Under the pieces are notes generated by a model. That model did no database searches and was not told where the DNA came from. It worked only from the letters and a program-made list of their open reading frames with translations. The position numbers were made by a program, and so were the translations under genes. This document shows, one piece after another, positions 38,201-45,719 of a stretch of DNA of 64,000 nt (its first letter is position 1; every line of letters begins with the position of its first letter). This DNA is from UBA6059 sp964351595. GTDB lineage: Bacteria; Bacteroidota; Bacteroidia; Cytophagales; Cyclobacteriaceae. Where the stretch lies: positions 72,185 through 136,184 of the forward strand of contig CAYGOT010000003.1 of the NCBI GenBank assembly GCA_964351595.1, read 5' to 3'.

Positions 38201-40751
38201 CGATCCGGGCAACTCTATGTCCATCTATATCAATGGTGTTTTGGATGCCACCAGTTCCACTTCTATTCCAGCTAGTATTTTCTCAAGCACAGCTAACCTT
38301 TGGATAGGCGCATCTACCGAAATCAATGCTGACAGCCTACTCAATGGTGTCATCGACGAAGTACGCATTTGGGATGATGTTCGTACGGCTGACGAAATCA
38401 ATGACAACATCTACAGATCACTGGATGTTGCTAACGAATCGAATCTTGTCGCCTATTACAAATTCGATGATGGTATTGCCTCTGGCACCAACTCCAATGC
38501 CGACAGCTTGGCAGACTATTCGGGTAACGATCACGTGGGTGTACTTACCAACGTTTCACTATCTGGAATTGCTTCTAATTGGCTGCTCTCAGAAGTGCCT
38601 CTGGCTGACGAATCAGTCGTAGACGCACTGGACGGCCCGGGCAATGCACTGAGTTTTGATGGGGACAATGATCATGTGATCATCGATGATGCTGATCAAC
38701 TGGACATCACCGGAGCGATTACGCTGGAAGCCTGGGTCAACCTGACTACCCCCCCTTCTGCCGACGATGAAGGTATTGTCTCTAAATACCTGGCCGCAGG
38801 AAATGAACAATCCTATAGCCTTGAGATCAACACTTCAGGTAATGCTCAATTGGCCATATCTGCCAATGGAAGCAATCGTGCCGAGGTAGTGGGCAGTATG
38901 ATCGTGCCTACCGGCGAATGGACACACATTGTCGGTGCATTCGAACCTTCCGGTAGGATGGCCATCTACGTCAATGGCATCCTGGACAATGAAATCACTA
39001 GCAGCATACCCACGACTATTTATAGTGGCTCAGCGGACGTGTGGATAGGCGCTACAGAGGTGATCAATGCTGACAATGCTCTCGAGGCATCCATAGATGA
39101 AGTCCGAATTTGGAATGTAGCCAGAACGACCGTGGAAATCCAGGACAACATGTTTAAGGAACTGGTCGGCGATGAATCGGGATTAGTTGCCTACTACGTT
39201 TTTGATGAGCTCGATGCAACTACGACCACTACCCTCCCAGACCTGGCAGGAACCAATGATGGTACTTTGACAAATATGGCCGACCCTGTGAACAACTGGG
39301 TATCGGCTGCTAGTCGCGAGCCGTTTAAGAACTTACAAATCGCTTCATGGAATGCCGTCTCCACTTGGAAGTCTAGCGCAGTTCCTGACGCTATCACAGC
39401 TGTTTCTGATGTCAACCAGGACGTTACTTTAGCTAGTCCTGTAGATGTTGATTTTCTCAATATCAACTCAGGCATAACGCTGACGCTTGATGCTGACCTT
39501 ACAGTAAATGGAAATCTGATCAACAACGGTACGATCACAGGTGATGGCACGCTGATCCTGGTCGGCACTACCCCCCGAATCTATGGTGGGACAGTCGGCA
39601 ATCTACAGTTGAGCTCGGCTGACGTTACTCTCAAGTCCAATACCACGATCACCGGAGAACTAGACCTTAGTAGCAATAGCACGCTCGACATTGACGATTA
39701 TGATCTTACGATCAATACGATTACCGGATTTAGCGAAACTGCTTACATCGAGACCAAAGACTTCAATGAAAGTGCCGGATTTGTCATCAAGTCTCTGGCG
39801 CTGGCAGACGGTGATTTTACCTTTCCGATAGGGTCTAGTGGGTCCTATACTCCCCTAACGGTAAAAAATCTTGGCACTACCGGAAACATTCAAGCCCGCG
39901 TATTTGACGACACCTACGCTCAGGGTACCAGTGGTGTGATCATTGATACTGAGAAAGAAGTCAATAAATCCTGGGAGATCAATGGCGATGCAGGGGTCAA
40001 TGTGACCATCACACTACAATGGAATAGTGAAAACGAGGATCCCAATTATGCTTCTGCTCGATCGACCGCCTACCTCAGTAAGAACAATTATGACTGGTGG
40101 CGCAAAGTGACACCCGATGTGGGTGTGACCGGATCAGATCCCTATCAGATTACTGCCTCCGGGATTCAGACTTTCTCAGTATTCGGTACGGGTACGGAGG
40201 ACTCTTCCCTACCGGTAACCTGGATGGCTTTCGAAGCTTTTGAGAATGAAGACCAAGAAGTGGAGCTTCATTGGTCTACCGCATCAGAGCTCAACAATGA
40301 TCGATTTGAGATTGAGAAGTCGTTTGATGGAAGGACATTCCACGTGATTGGTCAAATCGTAGGAAATGGTACGACCAATTCTATGAGTGATTACCAGTTC
40401 ACAGATACCGACCCTTTCAATGGAATAAACTACTATCGACTTAGACAAGTGGACTATGACGGGACGGATGACTACTCTGAATTAGTATCGGTGTTTGTGG
40501 ACGTTCAGCGGGAGTATAATATCACATTATCACCTAATCCTACATTTGATGTTACCACTTTGAGCATTGAGTGGGAAAGCGATGATGACTATGCGGTTGG
40601 CATATTCGACATGATGGGCAGAAACCTTGGGGTAGTTCACTCGAAGTTCTCAAAGCTCAATCTGGACTTATCGACACTTCCCAAGGGAATGTACATTATC
40701 AAGATTCACACTGGTGATAGAGTGGTTGCTAGGAAATTGATTAAGCACTAG
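29217..40751 (+). CDS. Giant multidomain secreted protein with T9SS sorting domain
   Basis: 3844 residues. A signal peptide (1 to about 27, ending VLSQ) is followed by beta-helix blocks: one starting IYVDANTGDD, one near 495 and one near 955. A LamG-like module lies near 1217 (GLQMWLKADAG), then a DUF8202-like region near 1417 (IESYLAIKYGITL). Three lamin-tail-like repeats start near 1608, 1786 and 1961. Four LamG domains start near 2145, 2511, 2897 and 3144, a beta-helical stretch follows, and the C-terminal T9SS type A sorting domain runs from about 3767 (ITLSPNPTFD ... ARKLIKH). It is very rich in Asp, Thr, Ser and Asn. Probably a surface adhesin or carbohydrate-binding filament. No enzyme motif seen. 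Confidence 0.9.
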   Translation: MFSSPFLQRSILLTMLFAFSSLTVLSQIIYVDANTGDDSDDGSTPALAKLTIQAAINIATSGDRIIVAAGTYAESLTIDENVSLEGPNVSIAGDDGSRLTEAIIEPSSQDNAINVTAADVTIVGFQIGVVNVDAGIGAVNPGDLTIQNNVINADSVGVSLYGSISLSGSININDNLITLSDFETVSSSTITSGIVLYGLSGSVDVSLSDNVYSGGAQGIFVFGCLSSNILDISNESITDAIRGMSVFSWDGNVTRASSTLMVNNMTVASMAEPITPISNFPQAGIYFYTDGSSTDSHIITATVDNSTFSDSENSDSDYAGIICGDFSSADYVASLQDITINESTFSDNENRGIQIRGQNTNVSINRSTFQNNGFDPYSTGGNHGFHVVVRNDAIATIANSIFVNPPSQTNDQFDGLSIQSGSSLTITNSFFNQNGNGMLAGTSGINLSSNYFSSIDESEIDNLVGSGNDFTPWIANSADTDMGTAGFQPDLDSLYVGTSGTQTGSTGRVDEAISLVDANGSIIINAGTYTETVSANKAVNLLGANVDIPASSPRIAETIINPGSLLTAITVTSNAVTIDGIQLGNSNVSSNANIGIAAFGFTNANISNNIIYADSTGLQVGVGSTGSINVDNNHIEMLGVVNSNTYASIGISAVNLSNTIDLNIEDNDLLNASFGIIGFGLTSDNVFSISGGDFSGCTQGIVITNTDGGGNFSRSIAEIEDVTMSAFADPGGGLTVPDAQAGIYIGTFSDGSTTTVNDSVEVSITNVDISGTGDTGTDYAAINVVDFGGVFPFITNDGISVNVTVTSSNLHDNLNRGFTLRGVNATATLTRNTLTDNTNAGVVVSRLGYIELNNNFITNPGTGTPRALVAQTDGTMTARDNNIDAGNGSLADGQDADDKIDLSRNYLGTTVEGTISGLVDNANSDFTPWIASGTDTNPSFAGFQPDISTLHVGSSGDQTSGDRIQEGHDLVDTLGTVIINAADYDETLTVTKDISIDPAASATIDNITTNGGNLSILADFEIENTLTLTSGVVDMDLDDGDKSDDPVLTLNGPVAGSFSDDSHIEGKLAYQLISGTFDFPVGDDGEYRPVVVAPTNFPSSFEVAHVAAAPSNIASLQSLIGTGSPAIQSVLEDRYWTINTFDSPGSTDVTLQVSDSDMEIEPGVLSMVRDNAGTWEEQGSIMESGTTIVDVEATATGFGDFSLISAFGMAPGNVSSGLQMWLKADAGTSTTTDNTDITLWSDMSGVGTDAGGTTNFPLFRDDPSFNFNFNPVIVTNGVDDTLASIIDPIADSDDFTLFMVSDNEDMVTRGASGAGDGWSIRSFSSVTTTSGGVVQEDVTGLPATSTPTIHTLSFDQGTSLSGYRNGTAGTPDNSVGSDLQNSTDSLNIGIDDTNFESGSIAELIMYNTVFGGTERERIESYLAIKYGITLSDDYLASDGGTVWNTTTNAGYNNDIAGIGRDDFSGLDQRKSRTINADSLVTMALDDLDAPTAFADNDAWLVWGNDDGLTTFTASIDNAHAGTSSQMERIWRVQETGTVGTVELALNETASAETVSLIVHPSDDAFPNDASRQVYEMVYSSITNDYRVTVDLTNGDYFTFAEGPVGGIPAVLISEVITDPQQQWQESGFADPSPGGAGPYDSDDDWVELYVTEDNLNLTNWSIEIIDGTNVEGSLFAGGAFAISNYNSLTGGLLQATDSGDFVVLGEMSVGAMNPSAHIVLRDENGNVVDQVRFYASGDAGTGFSGDSDDITDESVTRLLQGTDTNDDSEDFVKTTATLGSLNSPTGIVLINEIVAEPRTDWSTNNFDGTDGLSTVSPVDEWVELYIASDSINLEGWTISFPGFSGDLTSTGAFDVANYIPTGGGSFTNTRIGDYLVLGNPDGSNSMDESSDIVVILRDAYGTEVDRVTLGNDADEAPNGESTNQQNESISRYTNATDTDTDNEDFIKTIATLGTSNSPTGTVLINEVVTDPYLDWSTDGFTGIIGDGLASADVDEWIELYIGTSGINFTNWTISLEDGSGDLIDQSLEAGGAFVNSNYVGTGSFLSTQAGDYLVLGNVTGSGTAQMNNDVLLTLKDAYGTTIDQVQLGGGTGEAPSGANSSVDQESVARIPNGTDTDADDMDFEKAEATLGRENFVVPLASPGYGLDFDGTDEYVDLALIDLGAVDGDAMTIEAWVKPDNITTIEQYRHIARQELDWILAFQDFGVILSFGLETSDGYSELDVSITPGDYTDGNWHHIAAVYDGTNKYLYSDGVLIGTEVKIGDIEFSSTSNTIGSNQGGSQFFDGQMDEIRFWSDARTHEEILENMFKTLDGSEDNLVAYYDFDQTTGSTLPDLAGSNDGTLTNMENADWGTTDWPTFVTNQAIVNPSIGADVTSGASEALTISEGGFLNSDGDFVLIGHDNSDYGVTTSDLTSTTLLTNRYDRSWHLIKNDVANTAGDSITFSFNIAAEPDSLINYYLLERTGTSGDFEVTPIVGYQPGANSVDFTVDVDSLTNEQYYTLGWSDPGAGNVLDFAGSSNYVTIADDNSLDLVGTASWEFWMKVDDITDFHVILDKRTTSGVDDAFTIGFNLGGGAIGSNFGIEVGGGFGASIDRDLFVDDTWHHVVIVFDKNATDNFLFYLDGLPRTLETSFDLDADLTNSSQELIIGRGNNATGTTINGSIDEVRIWSDVRTQSEILNSMYTNLVGDESNLVAYYRFNEGIGNDPYNLPDISGNNNNGQLVNFDNLDNTTATSNYVLADRGFFEDNVVIINTDTDILTNSSDELALTSTTSDFLQDDGDFIRWGHDGGDFSEVATDLPANSNLAARISKTWNISKGDVSTNHGRVTFAFNLDTPPDPDYTYYLLQRSGSSGDFSITEVLGAYPDTDSVKFTVDASQIVSNSYYTLGRSAAGPGHALDFDGANDHISVSDNADLDITGELTLESWVSLNTLPPDANEGIVAKYLGTGDQRSYSLEVNTSGNVVFNISDDGTDVTSLTSATVLATDQMTQVSAVYDPGNSMSIYINGVLDATSSTSIPASIFSSTANLWIGASTEINADSLLNGVIDEVRIWDDVRTADEINDNIYRSLDVANESNLVAYYKFDDGIASGTNSNADSLADYSGNDHVGVLTNVSLSGIASNWLLSEVPLADESVVDALDGPGNALSFDGDNDHVIIDDADQLDITGAITLEAWVNLTTPPSADDEGIVSKYLAAGNEQSYSLEINTSGNAQLAISANGSNRAEVVGSMIVPTGEWTHIVGAFEPSGRMAIYVNGILDNEITSSIPTTIYSGSADVWIGATEVINADNALEASIDEVRIWNVARTTVEIQDNMFKELVGDESGLVAYYVFDELDATTTTTLPDLAGTNDGTLTNMADPVNNWVSAASREPFKNLQIASWNAVSTWKSSAVPDAITAVSDVNQDVTLASPVDVDFLNINSGITLTLDADLTVNGNLINNGTITGDGTLILVGTTPRIYGGTVGNLQLSSADVTLKSNTTITGELDLSSNSTLDIDDYDLTINTITGFSETAYIETKDFNESAGFVIKSLALADGDFTFPIGSSGSYTPLTVKNLGTTGNIQARVFDDTYAQGTSGVIIDTEKEVNKSWEINGDAGVNVTITLQWNSENEDPNYASARSTAYLSKNNYDWWRKVTPDVGVTGSDPYQITASGIQTFSVFGTGTEDSSLPVTWMAFEAFENEDQEVELHWSTASELNNDRFEIEKSFDGRTFHVIGQIVGNGTTNSMSDYQFTDTDPFNGINYYRLRQVDYDGTDDYSELVSVFVDVQREYNITLSPNPTFDVTTLSIEWESDDDYAVGIFDMMGRNLGVVHSKFSKLNLDLSTLPKGMYIIKIHTGDRVVARKLIKH

Positions 40752-40793
40752 CCTTCCATAGCGACGGGTTTAAACCCGTCGCTATGGAAGGCT
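40750..40793. repeat. Perfect 44-bp palindrome between convergent genes
   Basis: 40750-40771 is the exact reverse complement of 40772-40793, with no loop, and it overlaps the stop codon of the giant gene. It contains GGGTTTAAACCC at the centre. It could stop transcription from both sides, or be a REP-like palindrome. No T-run follows it on either strand. Confidence 0.75.
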
Positions 40794-40818
40794 CAGATTG
40801 ACTTCTGCCACTTTCAAC

Positions 40819-42648
40819 TCATTTATACCCTTGAGCCTGGAGCCCAAACAATTCAGCATAGCGTCCACCAGCTTGGAGCAGCTCTTCATGCGTACCTAGT
40901 TCCTTCCTCGTACCATTTTCCAGGACCAGAATGCGATCCGCCATCCTCACCGTTGAAAATCTGTGTGAAATAAGAACAGAGGTCTTGCCCTTGGTCAGTT
41001 CTGTAAATCGCTGAAAGACCTCATGCTCCGCGCGCGCATCCAGTGCAGCTGTTGGTTCGTCGAGTATGAGCAGCTGTGCATCGCGCATGTAAGCCCGGCC
41101 AAGTGCTATCTTTTGCCACTGCCCACCGGATAGATCTACGCCATTGTGAAAACGCCTCCCCAGCATCTGGTCAAACTGATCCGGAAGCCCTTCGATCACT
41201 GGCTTTGCCATACTTTTATCAGCCGCCTCATTGATTCTTGATCCATTCTCCTGCAAGTCAATATTCCCTACCGCAATGTTTTGACCGGCAGTAAACTGAT
41301 ATTTAACAAAATCCTGGAAGATCACACTCGTCATATTGCGCAGCGAGAGCGGATCGTATTCCTTGAGATCAATCCCATCCAGTCGGATCACCCCAGCACT
41401 TGGATCATAGAGCCTTACCAGCAATTTCACCAGGGTCGTCTTGCCAGCGCCATTTTCCCCAACAAGCGCCAGCTTTTCCCCCGCCCTAATTTCAAAGCTT
41501 AAATTCTGGATGACAGGCTGTTCACTATTCTGGTAAGAGAAGCTTACGTTATCAAATGAAAACCCTGAACTAATAACCTTTGGTGCTGATACAGGTTTGT
41601 CCGCAATGGCTACCTGAGGTGCGATTTGAAAAAAGTCAAAGAAATCCTGAAGGTACATGGCCCCCTCAGCTACGGAGGAGAATTTATTGAGGATTCCTTC
41701 GAAGAGCGTTTTAAGTCTGTTGAAACTTCCCGCCAGGAATGTAAGGCTTCCTACCGTAATGGCCCCAGTCACCGCGCTGTAAACGATGAATACATATGCA
41801 CCGTAATAGCCAACACTTCCTATAGCGGCCAGTAGCAATCCCCAATACGCTCGCTTAACAGCTATTTGCTTCGTTTCCCGGTAATAGGCCGAGCTGACAT
41901 CCCTGAAGCGATCGACGAGGAAGCTACTCAGTCCAAAAATTTTCATCTCCTTGGCTGTCTCATCACTTGCTCCTGTGAACCTTAGGTAGTCCAGTTCTCT
42001 GCGCTGTGGGGTCCAGCTTCTGGTAAGTGAGTAGCTGATCGCATTGAAATGTGTCTCGCCAAGGAAAGCCGGTATGATCGCAATAATGACCAGGACTATC
42101 AGCCATGCGTTGAACGCAATGAGTCCGACCAGAAGAAAAAGAACAGTGATAAAGTCTTGAAGCTGACCAAAGACCTGAGACATGAGCACCGTTCGTCCAA
42201 TAGTCTGTCTCCTTGCTCTTTCCAGCTTGTCATAAAACTGCGAGTCCTCGAATTGCGCCAGGTCAAGATTGGCGGCATGACTCATCAATCGGATAGAAGT
42301 GCTATTGGACAATAAATCCCCCAACAAGCTGTCGGTTAATCCTATGGCTCTATTCAATAAATCCGATAATAGTATAATCCCAAACTCACTTCCTACGTAC
42401 AACCAAAGGAGCGAATAATCTGCTTCTGTTGCATTAGATTGAATAATAACCTCATCAATGATTAACTTACCTATGTACAGTGTAATGAGCGGAACTACAG
42501 ACTTTACAAGCCTCAAGGATGCGTTAAGAAGCGTATATTTTGAGCTGGCTTCCCATACCATCGAAAAGAAGGGTCCTAGGTTCTTCAGCGCATCCCATCT
42601 ATCACCCCAATTGACCGATTCTTTACTATTCGAAGATTTTATTGACAC
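40819..42648 (-). CDS. ABC exporter, fused membrane and ATPase domains
   Basis: 609 residues. The N-terminal half has about six membrane helices (roughly 50-350). The ATPase has Walker A GENGAGKTT (about 397-405), Q-loop IFQDF, signature DLSGGQ (about 503) followed by Walker B LLILDEP, and switch His in ISHRFSTV. It is a half-transporter expected to form a homodimer. The start is a GTG; an in-frame stop lies just upstream and no ATG fits better. The substrate is unknown. Confidence 0.9.
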   Translation of the reverse strand: MSIKSSNSKESVNWGDRWDALKNLGPFFSMVWEASSKYTLLNASLRLVKSVVPLITLYIGKLIIDEVIIQSNATEADYSLLWLYVGSEFGIILLSDLLNRAIGLTDSLLGDLLSNSTSIRLMSHAANLDLAQFEDSQFYDKLERARRQTIGRTVLMSQVFGQLQDFITVLFLLVGLIAFNAWLIVLVIIAIIPAFLGETHFNAISYSLTRSWTPQRRELDYLRFTGASDETAKEMKIFGLSSFLVDRFRDVSSAYYRETKQIAVKRAYWGLLLAAIGSVGYYGAYVFIVYSAVTGAITVGSLTFLAGSFNRLKTLFEGILNKFSSVAEGAMYLQDFFDFFQIAPQVAIADKPVSAPKVISSGFSFDNVSFSYQNSEQPVIQNLSFEIRAGEKLALVGENGAGKTTLVKLLVRLYDPSAGVIRLDGIDLKEYDPLSLRNMTSVIFQDFVKYQFTAGQNIAVGNIDLQENGSRINEAADKSMAKPVIEGLPDQFDQMLGRRFHNGVDLSGGQWQKIALGRAYMRDAQLLILDEPTAALDARAEHEVFQRFTELTKGKTSVLISHRFSTVRMADRILVLENGTRKELGTHEELLQAGGRYAELFGLQAQGYK

Positions 42649-42763
42649 TAATTAGGAATATAATACTATTTTAATATTTAATTTTACTTTTCAAAGAAAC
42701 ATATCATTAAGAAGTCTCTTTCGTTATGTATATATTGCGAATAAATCCATTAACAAGTCGAGC

Positions 42764-43165
42764 ATGCTAACAGTTCAAGATCAAGTGAGTATTCTGGTGC
42801 ACCTCTCAAGAGCAGACAATGTTGTTGCAGAGTCTGAGGTAGAGCTAATTCACTATCTGGGAGAACGTCTTAAGCTGCCTCACGATGAGATAGATGACCT
42901 AATAAGCAATCCGCGACCAGTACCCAATCTGAAGAATGTGCCCGAAGATGAGAGGTTCGATTATCTGTACAACATCATCCAGCTAATGAAGATAGATGGT
43001 AAGGTGACGCAGAGTGAAATTCAGTTTTGCGAGAGGGTCGCAGTAAGATTGGGATATTTACCAGGAGTTGTGGCGGATATGTCCGCATACATTTACAGCG
43101 ATCCTAAGATTACCACCAAGAGGTCATTTTTGAAGAAGATCGCTGATAACCATAAGACAAAATAG
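42764..43165 (+). CDS. TerB-like helical protein
   Basis: 133 residues, all helical, with two related halves: LVHLSRADNVVAESEVELI and IIQLMKIDGKVTQSEIQFC, the acidic pattern of TerB-family proteins (tellurite resistance B, linked to metal or membrane stress). No signal peptide. No other ter genes are near. Cytosolic, function unknown. Confidence 0.7.
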   Translation: MLTVQDQVSILVHLSRADNVVAESEVELIHYLGERLKLPHDEIDDLISNPRPVPNLKNVPEDERFDYLYNIIQLMKIDGKVTQSEIQFCERVAVRLGYLPGVVADMSAYIYSDPKITTKRSFLKKIADNHKTK

Positions 43166-43181
43166 CGTCTCGAATGAGACG
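43166..43181. repeat. Short hairpin related to the 404-558 repeat arms
   Basis: CGTCTC (43166-43171) pairs with GAGACG (43176-43181) around a GAAT loop, directly after a stop codon. Its left side, TAGCGTCTCG, is shared with the arm at 404-424, suggesting one dispersed palindrome family. Confidence 0.5.
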
Positions 43182-43195
43182 ACACAGTTATAAAT

Positions 43196-43223
43196 GTAAA
43201 AAGCCCCTTGCGGGGCTTTTTTT
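43196..43223. terminator. Bidirectional rho-independent terminator
   Basis: AAGCCCC and GGGGCTT form a strong stem (43201-43207 with 43212-43218, loop TTGC), flanked by an A-run before and a T-run after it. It serves the TerB-like gene on the plus strand and the 84-residue gene on the minus strand. Confidence 0.85.
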
Positions 43224-43476
43224 AGTTCTGCTCAGAAATTGCTTTCTCTAGCGTATCAATTAGTTTCTTAGATACTTTTCTAGGACTTCCTTTCTTCACG
43301 TCTTTCAAAGCATCTAGTGCTTTGCCACCGATTTCATATAAACCAACTGGGTTGCTATCGTAGTTGTAACTACCGATTACCCAAGCCAGTTCTTCCTGGA
43401 GCGTTGGCTCTACACCAAGGGTCTCCAATTTCTCTTTTGCCTCTAGGCAAGCTTTCTCAATTAAAATTGCACTCAT
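43222..43476 (-). CDS. Small conserved-looking protein of unknown function
   Basis: 84 residues, soluble and charged, with helices at both ends and a central SYNYDSNPVGLYEIG segment; the C-terminal part is basic (KKGSPRKVSKKL). No signal or motif is recognised. It is placed between two terminator-like hairpins and the alkB gene. Function unknown. Confidence 0.6.
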   Translation of the reverse strand: MSAILIEKACLEAKEKLETLGVEPTLQEELAWVIGSYNYDSNPVGLYEIGGKALDALKDVKKGSPRKVSKKLIDTLEKAISEQN

Positions 43477-43596
43477 GATAAAAATGTCTTTGCTGTAATT
43501 ATAAATTTCGCAGCAAAATTATTTCATTACCATCGAGATAAACAAGAGTTATATAAAATAATTGTTAAATTTTAAAAGGTGCAAACGATTTCTCAC

Positions 43597-44646
43597 CTAG
43601 ATTAACTCAAGTTTTTTCATTCGACTGTGCATTACCCGGAACCAAAGTGGTGGAAAAAGCGCGAGTACCATCATACCCGGGTAGCCGGTAGGCATGCTTG
43701 GCGCCTCTTCATAGTTCTTTAATACCTGATATTTTCTACTCGCCAGGTAATGATGATCAGAGTGACGGGACAGTTCGAAAAGCATCAGCCTACCAACGGG
43801 GTGGTTGGAGTTCCAGGAGTGGTGTGGCATGACGCGCTCATATCTTCCCTCACTCACCAGGTTGCGAGTAAGACCGTAGTGCTCGATATAATTAACTGTC
43901 TCAAGGAGCAATATACCCATCAATGCCGCTAGAAGGTAATAGCCCATCACAACCCAGCCATAGAAGAAGCCGATTAAAAGTGCAAAGACAAGCTGGGCTA
44001 TTTGAAAGATCAGCATCTCATTCTTCAGACTAAACCTGGGCTGTCCTATTTTCTCCATCCGGTCGAACTCTAATCTCCAGGCGGAGACATAGCTATAAAC
44101 AATCGACTTAAGCCAAAACCCAAAGACAGTTTGTCCATACTGGGCTGAAGCAGGATCATCAGGCGTGCTTACATTTTTGTGATGACCCCTGTTATGCTCG
44201 ATATAAAAATGCATATAGAAGGAGCTCAAAAGTAGCAGCTTCGCAAGTAGTCGCTCAAATGGCTTTTTGCGGTGACCAAGCTCATGTCCTACATTGATAC
44301 CTAGTGTACCACAAATCATTCCCATGGAGGTAATTCTTCCGATCTTTTCGGTAGTGGTCAATCCGATCTCTTGTATGGTAGTGAAGAAATCGAAGGCTAA
44401 GAAAAAAGTAATCGGTACAATCACATAGATCATCCAGTCATATACCGGATCTTCTTTGATCATCTCCTCTTCTATTTCCGATAGGTTTCGCGCAGATGGT
44501 TTCAGAAAAATCTCAAACAAAGGAATGAATAGGAATGCTTCGATCATCGGAGCAAATGTGACCCACCCATAGCTATGGAAGGACAAATAGGCTAGCACGG
44601 GTAGCGAGTAAGCCAGGAAGTATTTGAGCGGTCTGATCCTCAACAT
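43597..44646 (-). CDS. alkB: Alkane 1-monooxygenase (AlkB-type membrane diiron hydroxylase)
   Basis: 349 residues with several membrane segments. The histidine boxes are present: HELGH (121-125), EHNRGHH (150-156) and HSDHH (295-299), with NYIEHYGL before the third. These bind the diiron centre that hydroxylates the terminal carbon of alkanes. No rubredoxin or rubredoxin reductase gene is near, so the electron donors must be encoded elsewhere. Substrate range unknown. Confidence 0.9.
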   Translation of the reverse strand: MLRIRPLKYFLAYSLPVLAYLSFHSYGWVTFAPMIEAFLFIPLFEIFLKPSARNLSEIEEEMIKEDPVYDWMIYVIVPITFFLAFDFFTTIQEIGLTTTEKIGRITSMGMICGTLGINVGHELGHRKKPFERLLAKLLLLSSFYMHFYIEHNRGHHKNVSTPDDPASAQYGQTVFGFWLKSIVYSYVSAWRLEFDRMEKIGQPRFSLKNEMLIFQIAQLVFALLIGFFYGWVVMGYYLLAALMGILLLETVNYIEHYGLTRNLVSEGRYERVMPHHSWNSNHPVGRLMLFELSRHSDHHYLASRKYQVLKNYEEAPSMPTGYPGMMVLALFPPLWFRVMHSRMKKLELI

Positions 44647-44667
44647 TGCCAGCGGAAATTAGTGTAA

Positions 44668-45342
44668 TCAAGGATATAATTCAAGCTTTCCGAATGGAAT
44701 GAGGTAGGCAAGAGAAGCTCCAAAAACAAAACTATTGGAAATATCCGGCACTCCAGAGTCCCTGCTCACCGGATCCATGATATTGCTTAGGCTGTAGGTA
44801 AAGAATCCTTCCAGGTGAATCTGACCAAAAGAAAAGTCATGGCTTACTCCCCCACCGATCCTCAGGCCGTATCCGAAATTGTTATCCCTATCGGGATCGT
44901 AGGTATACCAGTCAAAAGGCTCTGTCTCAACTGGTTGCGGGTCAAGCTTATAGTTGATTAGATATTCAAAAAATGGTCCCAGCGCTACGAAATACTTAGT
45001 TCGTCCATTTCCTAAATAGGCGGTCATCAATAGCGGCAATTCCAAATAATCGAGTCGTGCCGTATAGTTAGGATAAAGCTCAAAAAAGTTTTGCGTCCAA
45101 CCCTTCACTGAATAATCTAACCCGGTAATCAAACCAACATTTTTCTTGTTGTAGTACTTGTAAACCAAACCAGTATGATAGGTGACTGTATAAGTATTGC
45201 GAATGTTGAGCTGATAAAAATTATGGCTGATATCTGCATTGGTGAGTTGCACTCCTCCTCTCACACCTACATAAGACTTATGCTGCGCTGCTAGCGCCGA
45301 ACCCAACCCAACCAATACCAACAGCAGCAAAACTCTCTTCAT
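44668..45342 (-). CDS. Outer membrane beta-barrel protein
   Basis: 224 residues from the ATG at 45342; a longer frame upstream runs into the bTHX gene. Signal peptide about 1-19, cut before Gln. The mature part is a series of amphipathic beta strands with Tyr, Gly and aromatic residues (SYVGVRGGVQLTNADISHNF at its start), typical of the porin-like/PorT outer membrane family. The last strand ends LIPFGKLELYP. It begins one base after the bTHX stop codon, so the two probably share a transcript. Confidence 0.8.
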   Translation of the reverse strand: MKRVLLLLVLVGLGSALAAQHKSYVGVRGGVQLTNADISHNFYQLNIRNTYTVTYHTGLVYKYYNKKNVGLITGLDYSVKGWTQNFFELYPNYTARLDYLELPLLMTAYLGNGRTKYFVALGPFFEYLINYKLDPQPVETEPFDWYTYDPDRDNNFGYGLRIGGGVSHDFSFGQIHLEGFFTYSLSNIMDPVSRDSGVPDISNSFVFGASLAYLIPFGKLELYP

Positions 45343-45343
45343 A

Positions 45344-45475
45344 CTAATTCTTAGCCTTCTTTTTTTTGGAAGGTCGCTCTTCAACTGTGGTGCTTGTAGA
45401 CTTCTTTTTCCGACTTACACCGTAAGTCCCCTTTGAAATTTTTCCTTTTCTGGTTTTGATATCCCCTTTTCCCAT
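45344..45475 (-). CDS. 30S ribosomal protein bTHX
   Basis: A 43-residue basic protein starting MGKGDIKTRKGKISKGTYG and ending in a Lys-rich tail (KKKKAKN). This is the family signature of bTHX, a small 30S subunit protein that stabilises the head of the ribosome in Thermus and many Bacteroidota. The gene is short but the match is clear. Its stop codon is one base before the ATG of the outer membrane protein gene. Confidence 0.85.
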   Translation of the reverse strand: MGKGDIKTRKGKISKGTYGVSRKKKSTSTTVEERPSKKKKAKN

Positions 45476-45719
45476 AATCTTTAAATTTTAGAATCAGACA
45501 ATAACGCTCACTTGCATATCCACCTCGTGTGACTCACCTTATTAAGCATGTACCACATAATGGATAACCGAAGCAGGCAACACGCAAATATAAGAAAACG
45601 CGCTCTAGCCGTTTCAGCGAAATCGCTATAATAGATTGTAGAATTAAAATCCATTAAATAATTTCATTTATGAAAACACCGCAGTATATCAAGGGGTTGC
45701 TTTTGTAAACTATGATAAT

